DNA of 64,000 nucleotides from Streptomyces sp. NRRL B-1140 (GCF_001280065.1 NZ_LGEA01000162.1:167856-231855), one strand, 5' to 3'. Counted from the stretch's first letter, positions 40,897 through 49,893 are shown. Program-made: numbers and translations. The notes: a model not told the origin generated them from the letters alone.

Positions 40897-41490
40897 TCAG
40901 TTCTCGGCGAACTCGCCGGTGTCGAGGGCGAGGCCGAAGGGCTCGGGCAGCGTGATGAGTTCTCCGAACTTGCCCGCGTCGAGAACCCGGTAGACATCCC
41001 GTCGCGGTTCGCCGTAGAGCGTGATGGTGGGACCGCCGGGGGCCCAGCCGTCGATGAGCAGGTACAGCGGGACTCCCGCCTGGGCGTAGCCTGCGGCCTT
41101 CTTGATCCGGTCGTGCGCCGCGTTCGACTTGGAGGTGATCTCGACGATGAGTTCGGCGGCAGCCGCCGGGATGAAGTTGCCACCCTCGTCACGCAGCACC
41201 TGCCTGGGGGCTACAGCGAGATCAGGAATGTAGAGCCCGTCACGGGAGGGGACCGCCGTACCCAGGGTCTGGTAGATGCCCCAGTGCCTGGGGATGACCT
41301 CGTACAGGGCTCGCTGAACCAGGTCAGCGATGTCGTTGTGGGCGTTGGACGGCGGTGGCGCCACGGTGACGATCCCCTCGATGATCTCCACCTTGCAGCC
41401 CTCCGGCGCGTCCGTCTCCTGCCAGATCCGGACGAGGTCGTCCCACTCGTGTCGGTTGGCCGGGGAGTGGTCGACGGTGAGTGCGCTCAT
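40897..41490 (-). CDS. Uma2-family (DUF820) putative endonuclease
   Basis: 197 aa with a PD-(D/E)XK-type core: VEIIEGIVTVAPPPSNAHND near the start, GLYIPDLAVAPRQVL (catalytic Asp), AELIVEITSKSNAAHDRIKK (E-x-x-S-K) and YAQAGVPLYLLIDG. Uma2 proteins are common in cyanobacteria and streptomycetes in many copies. Their function is unproved and they are often near mobile DNA, though none is visible here. It lies downstream of deoA but a terminator at 41531 separates them. Confidence 0.9.
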   Translation of the reverse strand: MSALTVDHSPANRHEWDDLVRIWQETDAPEGCKVEIIEGIVTVAPPPSNAHNDIADLVQRALYEVIPRHWGIYQTLGTAVPSRDGLYIPDLAVAPRQVLRDEGGNFIPAAAAELIVEITSKSNAAHDRIKKAAGYAQAGVPLYLLIDGWAPGGPTITLYGEPRRDVYRVLDAGKFGELITLPEPFGLALDTGEFAEN

Positions 41491-41530
41491 GGCGGTTCTC
41501 CTATCGGTGCGTCACCGATCCCAGCATGCC

Positions 41531-41564
41531 GAACGGGACCGGCAAGGGTCCACCGGTCCCGTTC
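41531..41564. terminator. Terminator of the nucleoside ABC-cdd-deoA operon
   Basis: GAACGGGACCGG and CCGGTCCCGTTC form a perfect 12-bp stem around a 10-nt loop, 23 bp beyond the deoA stop on the minus strand. Confidence 0.8.
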
Positions 41565-41586
41565 ACCCGAAAGGGAAAACGCCTGG

Positions 41587-42870
41587 TCAGGCGATACGTT
41601 CCAGCACCACCGGCGACGCCGTGAAGTCCGTCCCGGGCCCTGCGACGTCGTAGGAGCCCTCGATCGACTGGAGGGCGTACTCGAAGCGCTCGGGCGTGTC
41701 CGTGTGGAGGGTGAGAAGGGGCTGGCCCTCCGTCACCGTGTCGCCCGGCTTGGCGTGCAGCTCGATGCCCGCGCCCGCCTGCACCGGGTCCTCCTTGCGG
41801 GCCCGGCCCGCGCCGAGACGCCAGGCGGCGACACCGATGTCGTAGGCGTCGAGGCGGCTCAGGACGCCGGAGGACGGGGCCTTGATCACGTGCTGCTCGC
41901 GGGCGACCGGCAGCGGCGCGTCCGGGTCGCCGCCCTGGGCCGCGATCATGCGGCGCCAGACGTCCATCGCCGAGCCGTCGGCCAGGGCCTTCGCCGGGTC
42001 GGCGTCCTTGACGCCGGCCGCGTCGAGCATCTCGCGGGCGAGCGCGATCGTCAGCTCGACGACGTCCGCGGGGCCGCCGCCGGCCAGCACCTCGACCGAC
42101 TCGCGGACCTCCAGGGCGTTGCCGGCCGTCAGACCCAGCGGGGTGGACATGTCCGTCAGCAGCGCGACCGTCTTCACGCCGTGGTCGGTGCCGAGGCCGA
42201 CCATCGTGGAGGCCAGTTCGCGGGCGTCCTCGATGGTCTTCATGAAGGCACCCGTGCCCACCTTCACGTCCAGGACCAGCGAGCCCGTGCCCTCGGCGAT
42301 CTTCTTGGACATGATCGAGGACGCGATCAGCGGGATCGCCTCGACCGTGCCGGTGACGTCCCGCAGCGCGTAGAGCTTCTTGTCGGCAGGGGCCAGGCCG
42401 TCACCGGCGGCGCAGATGACCGCGCCGGTGGTGTCGAGGACGTTCAGCATCTCCTCGTTGGACAGCAGGGCGCGCCAGCCGGGGATGGACTCCAGCTTGT
42501 CGAGGGTGCCGCCGGTGTGGCCGAGGCCGCGGCCCGACAGCTGCGGTACGGCCGCGCCGCAGGCCGCCACCAGGGGGGCCAGGGGCAGGGTGATCTTGTC
42601 GCCGACGCCGCCGGTGGAGTGCTTGTCGGCGGTCGGGCGGGACAGGGACGAGAAGTCCATGCGCTCGCCGGAGGCGATCATCGCGGCCGTCCAGCGGGCG
42701 ATCTCGCGGCGGTTCATGCCGTTCAGCAGGATCGCCATGGCGAGAGCGGACATCTGCTCGTCGGCGACCTCCCCGCGGGTGTACGCGTCGATGACCCAGT
42801 CGATCTGCGCGTCGCTGAGTTCACCGCGGTCCCGCTTGGTGCGGATGACGGAGATGACGTCCATGGCCAT
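41587..42870 (-). CDS. deoA: Thymidine phosphorylase
   Basis: Phosphorolyses thymidine/deoxyuridine to the base and deoxyribose-1-phosphate. 427 aa, family length. The substrate signature is ADKHSTGGVGDKITLPLAPL (about residues 80-99), then SGRGLGHTGGTLDKLESIPG (about 111-130, the phosphorylase family pattern), DVKVGTGAFMKT (about 200) and a C-terminal biotinyl-like domain region. Start ATG 42870, with GGAAGGAAG upstream; ATG 42864 is possible. It is last in the ABC-permease-permease-cdd-deoA run. A large hairpin lies in the 85 bp between cdd and deoA, so its level may be set by read-through. Confidence 0.95.
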   Translation of the reverse strand: MAMDVISVIRTKRDRGELSDAQIDWVIDAYTRGEVADEQMSALAMAILLNGMNRREIARWTAAMIASGERMDFSSLSRPTADKHSTGGVGDKITLPLAPLVAACGAAVPQLSGRGLGHTGGTLDKLESIPGWRALLSNEEMLNVLDTTGAVICAAGDGLAPADKKLYALRDVTGTVEAIPLIASSIMSKKIAEGTGSLVLDVKVGTGAFMKTIEDARELASTMVGLGTDHGVKTVALLTDMSTPLGLTAGNALEVRESVEVLAGGGPADVVELTIALAREMLDAAGVKDADPAKALADGSAMDVWRRMIAAQGGDPDAPLPVAREQHVIKAPSSGVLSRLDAYDIGVAAWRLGAGRARKEDPVQAGAGIELHAKPGDTVTEGQPLLTLHTDTPERFEYALQSIEGSYDVAGPGTDFTASPVVLERIA

Positions 42871-42900
42871 GGCTTGGCTTCCTTCCGAGGTTTCCAGAAG

Positions 42901-42952
42901 CCGTACGGCCCCTCTGAGCCGGTCGCGTGAGCAACTCAGAGGGGCCGCACGG
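42901..42952. terminator. Intra-operon hairpin between cdd and deoA
   Basis: CCGTACGGCCCCTCTGAG and CTCAGAGGGGCCGCACGG pair over 18 bp with one mismatch around a 16-nt loop. No T-run follows. It can act as a partial terminator or an RNA-stabilising stem within the operon. Confidence 0.7.
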
Positions 42953-42955
42953 AAG

Positions 42956-43360
42956 TTACTTGCTGAGGTGCTCCGGGCCGAAGGCCTGGGGCAGCATCCG
43001 GGACAGCGGCAGGATCCCCTCGGGGGTCTCCAGCAGCAGGTCCGGGCCGCCGAACTCGTGGAGCAGCTGGCGGCAGCGGCCGCACGGGACGAGCGTTTCG
43101 CCGTCGCGGTCGACGCAGGTGAAGTGCGTCAGCCGGCCGCCGCCGGTGTTGTGCAGCTCTGACACCAGGCCGCATTCGGCGCACAGTCCGAGCCCGTACG
43201 AGGCGTTCTCGACGTTGCAGCCGGAGATGATCCGGCCGTCGTCGACCCGGGCCGCCACGCCGACCGGGTAGCCGGAGTAGGGGGCGTACGCCCGGGACAT
43301 GGCGTCCCGGGCCACCGCGCGCAGCTTCTCCCAGTCGACGTCCGGGCCGGTGCCGGTCAC
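42956..43360 (-). CDS. cdd: Cytidine deaminase
   Basis: Deaminates (deoxy)cytidine to (deoxy)uridine. 134 aa, homotetrameric type. The substrate/zinc motif is SGCNVENASYGLGLCAECGL (about residues 46-65), where C-A-E carries the first zinc Cys and the catalytic Glu. VPCGRCRQLLHEFG (about 91) supplies the other two Cys. ATG 43360 overlaps the stop of the upstream permease gene by 4 bp, so it is translationally coupled to nucleoside import. Confidence 0.95.
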   Translation of the reverse strand: MTGTGPDVDWEKLRAVARDAMSRAYAPYSGYPVGVAARVDDGRIISGCNVENASYGLGLCAECGLVSELHNTGGGRLTHFTCVDRDGETLVPCGRCRQLLHEFGGPDLLLETPEGILPLSRMLPQAFGPEHLSK

Positions 43361-44622
43361 TTGCCCTGCCCCTTCCGGTACGGCAGTCCGTCCGCCTTCG
43401 GCATGCGCAGCCGCTGCGCGGACATGGCGAGGACCACCAGGGTGATGACGTACGGCGTGGCGGAGACGACCTGGTTCGGGACCTCGTCGGTGGTCGCGTA
43501 CCAGGCGAACACCAGGGCGGCGACGACCGCGGTGATCATCGACGGCGCGTACTTCTTGCGGACCACCAGGAAGATCGCCCCGATGATCAGCAGCAGCGCG
43601 CCGAGCAGCAGCAGGGCGTGCACGTTGGCGGAGCCGCCGCGCAGGTTGAGACTGTCGGTGTAGCCGAACAGGCCCGCGCCGAGGGCGAGGCCGCCCGGCA
43701 TCCAGTTGCCGAAGATCATCGCCGCGAGGCCGATGAAGCCGCGTCCGCTGACCTGGCCCTCCAGGTAGAAGGGGTTGGCGACGAGCGACAGGAAGGCACC
43801 GCCGAGGCCGGCCAGACCGCCGGAGATGACGACCGCGATGTACTTGTACTTGTAGACGTTGACGCCGAGGGACTCGGCGGCGACCGGGTTCTCACCGCAG
43901 GAGCGCAGCCGCAGGCCGAACGCGGTGCGCCACAGGACCCACCAGGTGCCGGGGATCAGCGCGATGGCGATGAGGGTCAGCCAGGACACGTTGGTGACCA
44001 GGCCGCCGAGCAGGCCGGAGATGTCCGAGATCAGGAACCAGCCCTTGTCGTTGAGCTCCCTGAGGCCGTCGGACAGTCCCGGCACCGTGAAGTTGCCGAG
44101 GGATTCCACCGCCGGGGACTGCTTGGCGGAGCCGCCGGTGTGGCCCTCGAAGGCGAGGGGCGCGAGGTAGCGGGTGGCTCCGAGGGCGAGGATGTTGATG
44201 GCCACACCGGAGACGATGTGGTTGACGTTGAAGGTGACGGTCACGAAGGCGTGCAGCAGACCGCCGATCGCGCCGCCGAGGATGCCGACCAGGACACCGG
44301 TCCACGGGCCCCACTGGAAGCCGGCCCAGGCGCCGAACCAGGTGCCGAGGATCATCATGCCCTCGAGGCCGATGTTGACCACACCCGCGCGCTCGGCCCA
44401 CAGGCCGCCGAGACCGGCGAGGCCGATCGGCACGGCGAGCTGGAGCGCGGTGGACATCTGGCTGACGTTGGTGATCCCGTCGGCGCCGGTGATGAGGCGG
44501 ACGATCGAGGTGAGCGCCAGGCCTCCGGCGATGACGAGCAGCAGGACGGGCCACGACAGGCGGCGGCCGGTCGGCGCCGCGGGCTGCAGCGTGGGCTGGT
44601 TGACGTCGGTCGCGGTGGTCAT
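43357..44622 (-). CDS. Nucleoside ABC transporter permease 2
   Basis: 421-aa BPD_transp_2-type permease with about ten hydrophobic segments. AVPIGLAGLGGLWAERAGVV, NIGLEGMMILGTWFGAW (about residues 68-105) is the hallmark of the second permease in BMP-type nucleoside systems (YufQ/NupQ-like). LRLRSCGENPVAAESLGVNV is the cytoplasmic coupling helix, and SGRGFIGLAAMIFGNW follows. ATG 44622 overlaps the end of permease 1 by 4 bp and the stop overlaps cdd by 4 bp. It forms the membrane channel with the gene at 44619-45737. Confidence 0.93.
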   Translation of the reverse strand: MTTATDVNQPTLQPAAPTGRRLSWPVLLLVIAGGLALTSIVRLITGADGITNVSQMSTALQLAVPIGLAGLGGLWAERAGVVNIGLEGMMILGTWFGAWAGFQWGPWTGVLVGILGGAIGGLLHAFVTVTFNVNHIVSGVAINILALGATRYLAPLAFEGHTGGSAKQSPAVESLGNFTVPGLSDGLRELNDKGWFLISDISGLLGGLVTNVSWLTLIAIALIPGTWWVLWRTAFGLRLRSCGENPVAAESLGVNVYKYKYIAVVISGGLAGLGGAFLSLVANPFYLEGQVSGRGFIGLAAMIFGNWMPGGLALGAGLFGYTDSLNLRGGSANVHALLLLGALLLIIGAIFLVVRKKYAPSMITAVVAALVFAWYATTDEVPNQVVSATPYVITLVVLAMSAQRLRMPKADGLPYRKGQGK

Positions 44623-45737
44623 CGGCCAGCCACCTCCTTCGTGTTCTGAGCGCCGAGGACGTGTCCGGCGGCGAGTTCGGCGCCGACGCGACGCTGCTGG
44701 CGGCGCAGACCCCATTCGCGGACGGCCTCGTAGGAGACGACGACCGAGAGGACGATCAGGCCCTGCATGATGACCGCGATCTCCTTGTCGTAGCCGTGGA
44801 AGTCCAGCTCGGGCGAGGCCTTGTCGAGCCAGGCCCACAGCAGGGCGGCGAAGGCGATGCCGACCGGGCTGTTGCGGCCGAGCAGGGCGATGCCGATGCC
44901 GAGGAAACCGATGCCGGTGGGGAAGTTGAGGTCGTAGGTGTGGCTGTCGCCGAGCAGGATCGGCAGGCCGGCCAGGCCCGCGATGCCGCCGGAGATCAGC
45001 ATGGCGGTGAGCACCATGCGCTTGGGGTCGACGCCACTGGCCGCGGCGGCGGTCGACGAGGCGCCGGAGGCACGCAGGTCGAAGCCGAAGCGGGTGCGGT
45101 TGAGGACGATCCAGTAGCCGATGCCGAGCAGGACGGCGAGCAGCACCAGGCCGTAGATCTCCCCGGCGTCGCCCAGGCTGATCCCGGGGATCCAGCCGGA
45201 CTCGGACATCTCGCCGGTGGTGTTGTTGTTGCCGGCCTTGACACCGAAGACGTTCGGCAGCCACATGTAGGCGATCACGGAGGTGGCGATCGCGTTGAGC
45301 ATGATCGTGGCGACCACCTCGCTGACGCCCCGGGTGACCTTCAGGACGCCGGCGATGCCGGACCAGAAGGCGCCGGTGAGGACGGCGGTCAGGAGCAGCA
45401 GCGGGACCTGCAGCACGGCCGGCAGGGCCACATGGGCACCGACGATGGCGGCCATCATGGCGCCGAGCTGGTACTGGCCGTCGACGCCGATGTTGAACAG
45501 GTTCATACGGAAGCCGATGGCCACCGCGAGGGCCGCGATGTAGTACATCGAGGCCTGGTTGATGATCAGGACCTGGATGTCGGAGAAGCCCAGCTGCTCG
45601 AACATCAGGGCGAACGGCTCGAAGGGGCTCTTGCCCGAGGCGAGCAGCACGATCGCGCTCAGGACGAAGGCCACGGCCAGCGCGATGACCGGTCCGGCCA
45701 CCGCGAGGAGCAGGCGCTCCTTGTCGAACTTCTTCAT
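44619..45737 (-). CDS. Nucleoside ABC transporter permease 1
   Basis: 372-aa BPD_transp_2-type permease (YufP/NupP-like). [20 protein letters not shown] leads to helix 1. FRMNLFNIGVDGQYQLGAMM (about 78-97) is the typical N-I-G-x-x-G-Q segment. FGFDLRASGASSTAAAASGV is the coupling loop, and LGIGIALLGRNSPVGIAFAA follows. The start ATG shares its A with the stop codon of the ATPase gene (TGATG), and its 3' end overlaps permease 2 by 4 bp. The importer genes are therefore one coupled translational unit. Confidence 0.93.
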   Translation of the reverse strand: MKKFDKERLLLAVAGPVIALAVAFVLSAIVLLASGKSPFEPFALMFEQLGFSDIQVLIINQASMYYIAALAVAIGFRMNLFNIGVDGQYQLGAMMAAIVGAHVALPAVLQVPLLLLTAVLTGAFWSGIAGVLKVTRGVSEVVATIMLNAIATSVIAYMWLPNVFGVKAGNNNTTGEMSESGWIPGISLGDAGEIYGLVLLAVLLGIGYWIVLNRTRFGFDLRASGASSTAAAASGVDPKRMVLTAMLISGGIAGLAGLPILLGDSHTYDLNFPTGIGFLGIGIALLGRNSPVGIAFAALLWAWLDKASPELDFHGYDKEIAVIMQGLIVLSVVVSYEAVREWGLRRQQRRVGAELAAGHVLGAQNTKEVAGR

Positions 45738-47308
45738 CAGCGGGCCTCGTCTTCCGGAGACTCGGGGGCGTCGGCCTTCGAGGTCTCGGGGGTGTCGTCG
45801 TGCTCGAGGTGGCCGGTGGCGGCGCCGGTCATGGCCGAGCCGAGCTCCTCGGGGGTGATGGTGGCCGGGTCGGCGTCCGCGACCAGCTTGCCGTTGTAGA
45901 TCACGCGCAGCGTGTCGGACAGACCGATCAGCTCGTCCAGGTCGGCGGAGATCAGCAGCACGGCCAGGCCCTCGCGGCGCGCCTCGCGGATGTGGTCCCA
46001 GATGGCGGCCTGGGCGCCGACGTCCACGCCCCGGGTGGGGTGCGCGGCGATGAGGAAGCGCGGCTTGTGGCTCATCTCGCGGCCGACGATCAGCTTCTGC
46101 TGGTTGCCGCCCGACAGGGAGGCCGCGGTGACGTCGATGCCGGGGGTGCGGACGTCGTACTCCGTCACGATCCGGCGGGTGTCCTCCTGGGCAGCCTTCG
46201 GGTCCAGCCACACGCCCTTGGCGAGGGGCTTCTCGGTGACGTGGCCGAGGATACGGTTCTCCCAGAGGGGTGCCTCCAGCAGGAGGCCGTGGCGGTGCCG
46301 GTCCTCGGGGATGTAGCCGATGCCCTGCTCGCGGCGCCTGCGGGTGGGCCAGGCGGTGATCTCCTCGTCGGCGAGCCGGATGGTGCCGGTGTCGGCGGCA
46401 CGGAGGCCGATGAGGGCGTCGACGAGTTCGGTCTGGCCGTTGCCCTCGACACCGGCGATGCCGAGGATCTCGCCCGCGTGGATGGTGAAGCTGATGTCGT
46501 CGAGGAGGGCCTTGCCGCCGGGGGCCGCGAGGCGCAGCTTGTCGACGCTGATGACCGGGCGGTCGGTGACGGTGGACTCGGCCGTCTCGGGCGTGGGCAG
46601 CTCGCTGCCGACCATCATCTCGGCGAGCTGACGGGGCGTCGTCTCGGAGGGGACGGCCGTGCCGACGGTGGTGCCGCGGCGGATGACGGTGATCTCGTCG
46701 GCGACGGAGAGCACCTCGCCGAGCTTGTGGGAGATGAAGATGACCGACAGGCCCTCGGAGCGCAGTTCGCGCAGGTTGGCGAAGAGCGCGTCCACTTCCT
46801 GCGGCACGAGCACGGCGGTCGGCTCGTCGAGGATGAGGGTGGTGGCGCCGCGGTAGAGGACCTTGAGGATCTCCACGCGCTGGCGGGCGGCGACGCCGAG
46901 CTCCTCGACGAGGAGGTCGGGCTCGACGCCGAGGCCGTAACGCTCGGAGAGCTCCTTGATCTTGCGGCGGGCCCTGGCGCCGATGCCGTAGAGCTTCTCG
47001 CTGCCGAGGACCACGTTCTCGAGGACCGTGAGGTTGTCGGCGAGCATGAAGTGCTGGTGGACCATGCCGATGCCGCGGACGATGGCGTCGGCCGGCGACG
47101 AGAAGGTCACCTGCTCGCCACCCACGGCGATGGTGCCCTCGTCCGGCTTCTGCATGCCGTAGAGGATCTTCATCAGCGTCGACTTGCCGGCGCCGTTCTC
47201 GCCGACCAGGGCGTGCACGGTGCCCTTGCGGACGGTGAGGTGGATGTCGTGGTTGGCCACGACTCCGGGGAAACGCTTGGTGATCCCGGCGAGTTCGACG
47301 GCGGTCAC
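45737..47308 (-). CDS. Nucleoside ABC transporter ATPase, two-domain type
   Basis: 523-aa tandem ATPase of the sugar/nucleoside class. Domain 1: Walker [18 protein letters not shown] (about residue 35), degenerate signature [17 protein letters not shown], Walker [11 protein letters not shown]. Domain 2: degenerate Walker [17 protein letters not shown] (about 285) and signature [16 protein letters not shown] (about 400). The first ATG/GTG in frame is GTG 47308. However, AGGAGAG (47369-47363) lies exactly 6 nt before an in-frame ATC at 47356, suggesting a real start with codon ATC and 16 extra residues (INASSSPPAGAAVNES). The operator CTACGCGCGTAG lies upstream of that Shine-Dalgarno. Confidence 0.93.
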   Translation of the reverse strand: MTAVELAGITKRFPGVVANHDIHLTVRKGTVHALVGENGAGKSTLMKILYGMQKPDEGTIAVGGEQVTFSSPADAIVRGIGMVHQHFMLADNLTVLENVVLGSEKLYGIGARARRKIKELSERYGLGVEPDLLVEELGVAARQRVEILKVLYRGATTLILDEPTAVLVPQEVDALFANLRELRSEGLSVIFISHKLGEVLSVADEITVIRRGTTVGTAVPSETTPRQLAEMMVGSELPTPETAESTVTDRPVISVDKLRLAAPGGKALLDDISFTIHAGEILGIAGVEGNGQTELVDALIGLRAADTGTIRLADEEITAWPTRRRREQGIGYIPEDRHRHGLLLEAPLWENRILGHVTEKPLAKGVWLDPKAAQEDTRRIVTEYDVRTPGIDVTAASLSGGNQQKLIVGREMSHKPRFLIAAHPTRGVDVGAQAAIWDHIREARREGLAVLLISADLDELIGLSDTLRVIYNGKLVADADPATITPEELGSAMTGAATGHLEHDDTPETSKADAPESPEDEAR

Positions 47309-47384
47309 CGATTCGTTGACCGCCGCTCCGGCCGGAGGGCTGCTGGACGCGTTGATGGCGCACTCTCCTGGGGACGGGGGCCGT

Positions 47385-47396
47385 CTACGCGCGTAG
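47385..47396. promoter_or_regulatory. Nucleoside-regulon operator, ABC importer operon
   Basis: Perfect palindrome CTACGCGCGTAG, 15 bp upstream of the Shine-Dalgarno AGGAGAG of the ATPase gene. A clear -10 is not visible downstream of it; GTATGCCGTAGGGG just upstream on the minus strand may hold it, in which case the operator is in the initial transcribed region. Confidence 0.75.
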
Positions 47397-47477
47397 CGCC
47401 CCTACGGCATACAAAGGGGCCGACGCCCCGCGGCAACGGGGCACGAGGAGCAGCTCCCCGCACCCCGTCGAGCGGAC

Positions 47478-47494
47478 GTAACCCCGGGGGTTAC
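47478..47494. terminator. Short hairpin after the first BMP gene
   Basis: GTAACCCCGGGGGTTAC is a near-perfect palindrome located 25 bp beyond the BMP stop on the minus strand. It probably reduces read-through into the ABC operon, which has its own operator. Confidence 0.5.
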
Positions 47495-47518
47495 CGCCTG
47501 CTTCGAGGCAGTCGCTCG

Positions 47519-48568
47519 TCAGCTGCTCTTGACCTTGATCTCGCCGCTGATGATCTTCTCCTTGGCCGTCTTGATGGCTGCCTGGAGCTCGGCGTCGTCC
47601 GCGAACTTCGGGTTGGAGTTCGACAGGCTCACCTCGCCGGACTTCAGATCGCCACGAACGATACCGGTCTCGGGCTTGCCGTCCTCGACCGACTTCGCCA
47701 GGTTGTACACCGCCTTGGCGACGTCCTTCATCGCCGACGTGAGGATGGAGTCCTTGTACTTGGCAAGGGCTTCCTGCTGGTACTGGTCGGAGTCGACACC
47801 GATGGCCCACACCTTCTCGGTGGCGGCGGCCTCGATGACACCCTGGCCCGACAGACCGGCGGCCGCGTAGACGACGTCGGCCTTCTGCTCGATCTGGCCT
47901 TCGGCGGCCGTCTTGCCCTTGTCGGGGCTGGCGAAACCGCCCTCCTCGGCGGTCTGCGTCAGGTACTGCGAGAGCACCTTGACCTTGGGGTCGGTGTCCT
48001 TGACGCCCTGCGCGAAGCCCGCCTGGAACTTGTGGATCAGCGGGATGTCCACGCCGCCGACGAAGCCGACGACCTTGGTCTTGCTGGTCTTGGCGGCGGC
48101 GACACCGGCCAGGTAGGAGGCCTGCTCCTCGTTGAAGACCAGGTCGGCCACGTTCTTGGTGTTGATCGTGGCGTCGTCGACGATGCCGAAGGTGGTCTTC
48201 GGGAACTTCTCCGCGGCGCCCTTCACGGCGGCGGCGTACGCGTAGCCGACACCGACGACCGGGTTGTAGCCCTGCTTGGCCAGGGAGACCAGGCGCTGCT
48301 CCTTGTCGGCGTTCGTCTCGCCCTCGGTGGGCTCCACGTCGGCCGTCTGGTACCCGAACTCCTTCTTCGCCTGCTCCAGGCCCGCGTACGCGGCGTCGTT
48401 GAAGGACTGGTCGCCCTTGCCGCCGACGTCGTAGGCGATGGCGAGGCCCTTGTCGCCCTTCGAGTCCGACGACCCGGCAGAGGTCGAGGTGCCGCCGCAG
48501 GCGGAGAGCGCGAGGGCCAGGGAGGCGGTCGCTGCGCCTGCGACCGTGATCCGGGAAATCCGGCGCAT
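47519..48568 (-). CDS. BMP-family nucleoside-binding lipoprotein 1
   Basis: 349-aa solute-binding lipoprotein. Signal peptide with lipobox LALALSACGG (lipid Cys about residue 24). BMP/PBP1 domain: GLAIAYDVGGKGDQSFNDAA (about 41-60), YNPVVGVGYAYAAAVKG, KVVGFVGGVDIPLIHKFQAG and VWAIGVDSDQYQQEALAKY. It delivers nucleosides to the ABC permeases encoded just downstream. GACAGGAGC is the Shine-Dalgarno. Its promoter has a -10 TAATCT (48646-48641) overlapping a nucleoside-regulon operator with one degenerate half. It has a close paralogue at 48850-49893. Confidence 0.95.
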   Translation of the reverse strand: MRRISRITVAGAATASLALALSACGGTSTSAGSSDSKGDKGLAIAYDVGGKGDQSFNDAAYAGLEQAKKEFGYQTADVEPTEGETNADKEQRLVSLAKQGYNPVVGVGYAYAAAVKGAAEKFPKTTFGIVDDATINTKNVADLVFNEEQASYLAGVAAAKTSKTKVVGFVGGVDIPLIHKFQAGFAQGVKDTDPKVKVLSQYLTQTAEEGGFASPDKGKTAAEGQIEQKADVVYAAAGLSGQGVIEAAATEKVWAIGVDSDQYQQEALAKYKDSILTSAMKDVAKAVYNLAKSVEDGKPETGIVRGDLKSGEVSLSNSNPKFADDAELQAAIKTAKEKIISGEIKVKSS

Positions 48569-48644
48569 GTGTGGGTGCTCCTGTCGTACAACCGAGGTGC
48601 ACAGCGCCGGACGGTTCAGCTTCAGCGCTGGCTTCGCCGCAGAT

Positions 48645-48656
48645 TAACGCGCGTAG
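48645..48656. promoter_or_regulatory. Variant nucleoside-regulon operator, BMP 1 promoter
   Basis: TAACGCGCGTAG: one half-site is perfect (GCGTAG) and the other differs at two positions. On the minus strand the degenerate half forms part of the -10 box TAATCT. The leader to ATG 48568 is about 70 nt. Confidence 0.7.
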
Positions 48657-48792
48657 ACCTGCCTGAAAACCCCTTCTGTCCACCTTGTTATGCGCCCGTG
48701 GCCAAGCCATCACCCGGACTTGGCCGGGGCGTTGCCGACCGCAAACGGGGCGTGGCGCTGGGTGATCCGTTTCCGGCAGGGCCGGGAAACGC

Positions 48793-48829
48793 GGAGCGGG
48801 CGGGCACCCAGGAGGTGCCCGCCCGCTCC
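48793..48829. terminator. Terminator of BMP gene 2
   Basis: GGAGCGGGCGGGCACC and GGTGCCCGCCCGCTCC form a perfect 16-bp stem with loop CAGGA, 21 bp beyond the stop of the second BMP gene. Confidence 0.85.
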
Positions 48830-48849
48830 GGCTGGTCAGACCGGTCGGA

Positions 48850-49893
48850 TCACTCGGTGTTGACCTTGATCTTGCCGTCGATGATCTCCTGCTTGGCCTT
48901 GTTCACCGCGTCCTGGAGACCCGCGACCTTCGCGTACTCCGGGTTGGACTCCGCCAGGCCCACGCCGTTGACCTTCAGGTCGAAGGTCTGGGTGCCGGTC
49001 AGCGGCTTGTCGTCGTGGACCGACTTGGACAGGGCGTAGACCGCGCCGCCGACGTCCTTGAGCGCGGAGGTGAGGATGTAGTTCTTGTACGGCGCCAGGG
49101 CGGCCTGCTTGTACTGGTCGGAGTCGACGCCGATCGCCCAGACCTTCGCCTTGGCCGCGGCCTCGATGACACCCTGGCCGGACAGGCCGGCGGCCGCGTA
49201 GAGCACGTCGGCCTTCTTCTCGATCTGGCCCTCGGCGGCGGCCTTGCCCTTGTCCGGGCTGGAGAAGCCACCCTCCTCGGCCGTCTGCGTCAGGTACTGC
49301 GACAGGACCTTCACCTTGGAGTTGGTGTCCTGCACGCCCTGCTTGTAGCCGGCCTCGAACTTGTGGATCAGCGGCACGTCGACACCGCCGACGAAGCCGA
49401 CGACGTCGGTCTTCGTGGCCTTGGCGGCGGCGACACCGGCGAGGTACGAGGCCTGCTCCTCGGCGAAGACGAGGGAGGCGACGTTCTTGCCCGGGACGAC
49501 GGAGTCCACGATGCCGAAGGTGGTCTTCGGGTACTTGGCGGCCACGGCCTTCATCGCCGGGCCGTAGGCGAAGCCGACACCGATGACCGGGTTGTAGCCC
49601 TGCTTGGCCAGCGACGCCAGGCGCTGTTCCTTGTCGGCGTTCGTCTCGCCCTCGGTGGGCTCGATGTCGGCCGTCTTGTAGCCGAACTCGTCCTTGGCCT
49701 TCGTCAGGCCCGCGTAGGCGGCGTCGTTGAAGGACTGGTCGCCCTTGCCGCCGACGTCGTAGGCGATGGCCAGGCCCTTGTCGCTGCTGTCGCTGCCGCC
49801 GCTGTCACTGCTGGTGCCGCCGCAGGCCGTGGCGACGAGCCCGAGCGACGCGACCCCCACCGCGACACGGGTCAGTTTGGAAATCCGACGCAT
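48850..49893 (-). CDS. BMP-family nucleoside-binding lipoprotein 2
   Basis: 347 aa, paralogue of the protein at 47519-48568, with long identical blocks such as GLAIAYDVGGKGDQSFNDAA and VKVLSQYLTQTAEEGGF. Signal peptide with lipobox LVATACGG (Cys about residue 23). ATG 49893 (MRRISKLTRVAVGVASLGLV) is used; upstream in-frame codons are not signal-like. The gene has its own promoter with -10 TAATGT overlapping a variant operator and its own strong terminator, so it is an independent member of the regulon. It probably widens or tunes nucleoside specificity. Confidence 0.95.
   Translation of the reverse strand: MRRISKLTRVAVGVASLGLVATACGGTSSDSGGSDSSDKGLAIAYDVGGKGDQSFNDAAYAGLTKAKDEFGYKTADIEPTEGETNADKEQRLASLAKQGYNPVIGVGFAYGPAMKAVAAKYPKTTFGIVDSVVPGKNVASLVFAEEQASYLAGVAAAKATKTDVVGFVGGVDVPLIHKFEAGYKQGVQDTNSKVKVLSQYLTQTAEEGGFSSPDKGKAAAEGQIEKKADVLYAAAGLSGQGVIEAAAKAKVWAIGVDSDQYKQAALAPYKNYILTSALKDVGGAVYALSKSVHDDKPLTGTQTFDLKVNGVGLAESNPEYAKVAGLQDAVNKAKQEIIDGKIKVNTE

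Noticed and set aside
45800..49039. 1079-codon plus-strand frame across the ABC ATPase and BMP genes
   Set aside because: Crosses several real genes and their regulatory gaps in antisense; composition is the shadow type.
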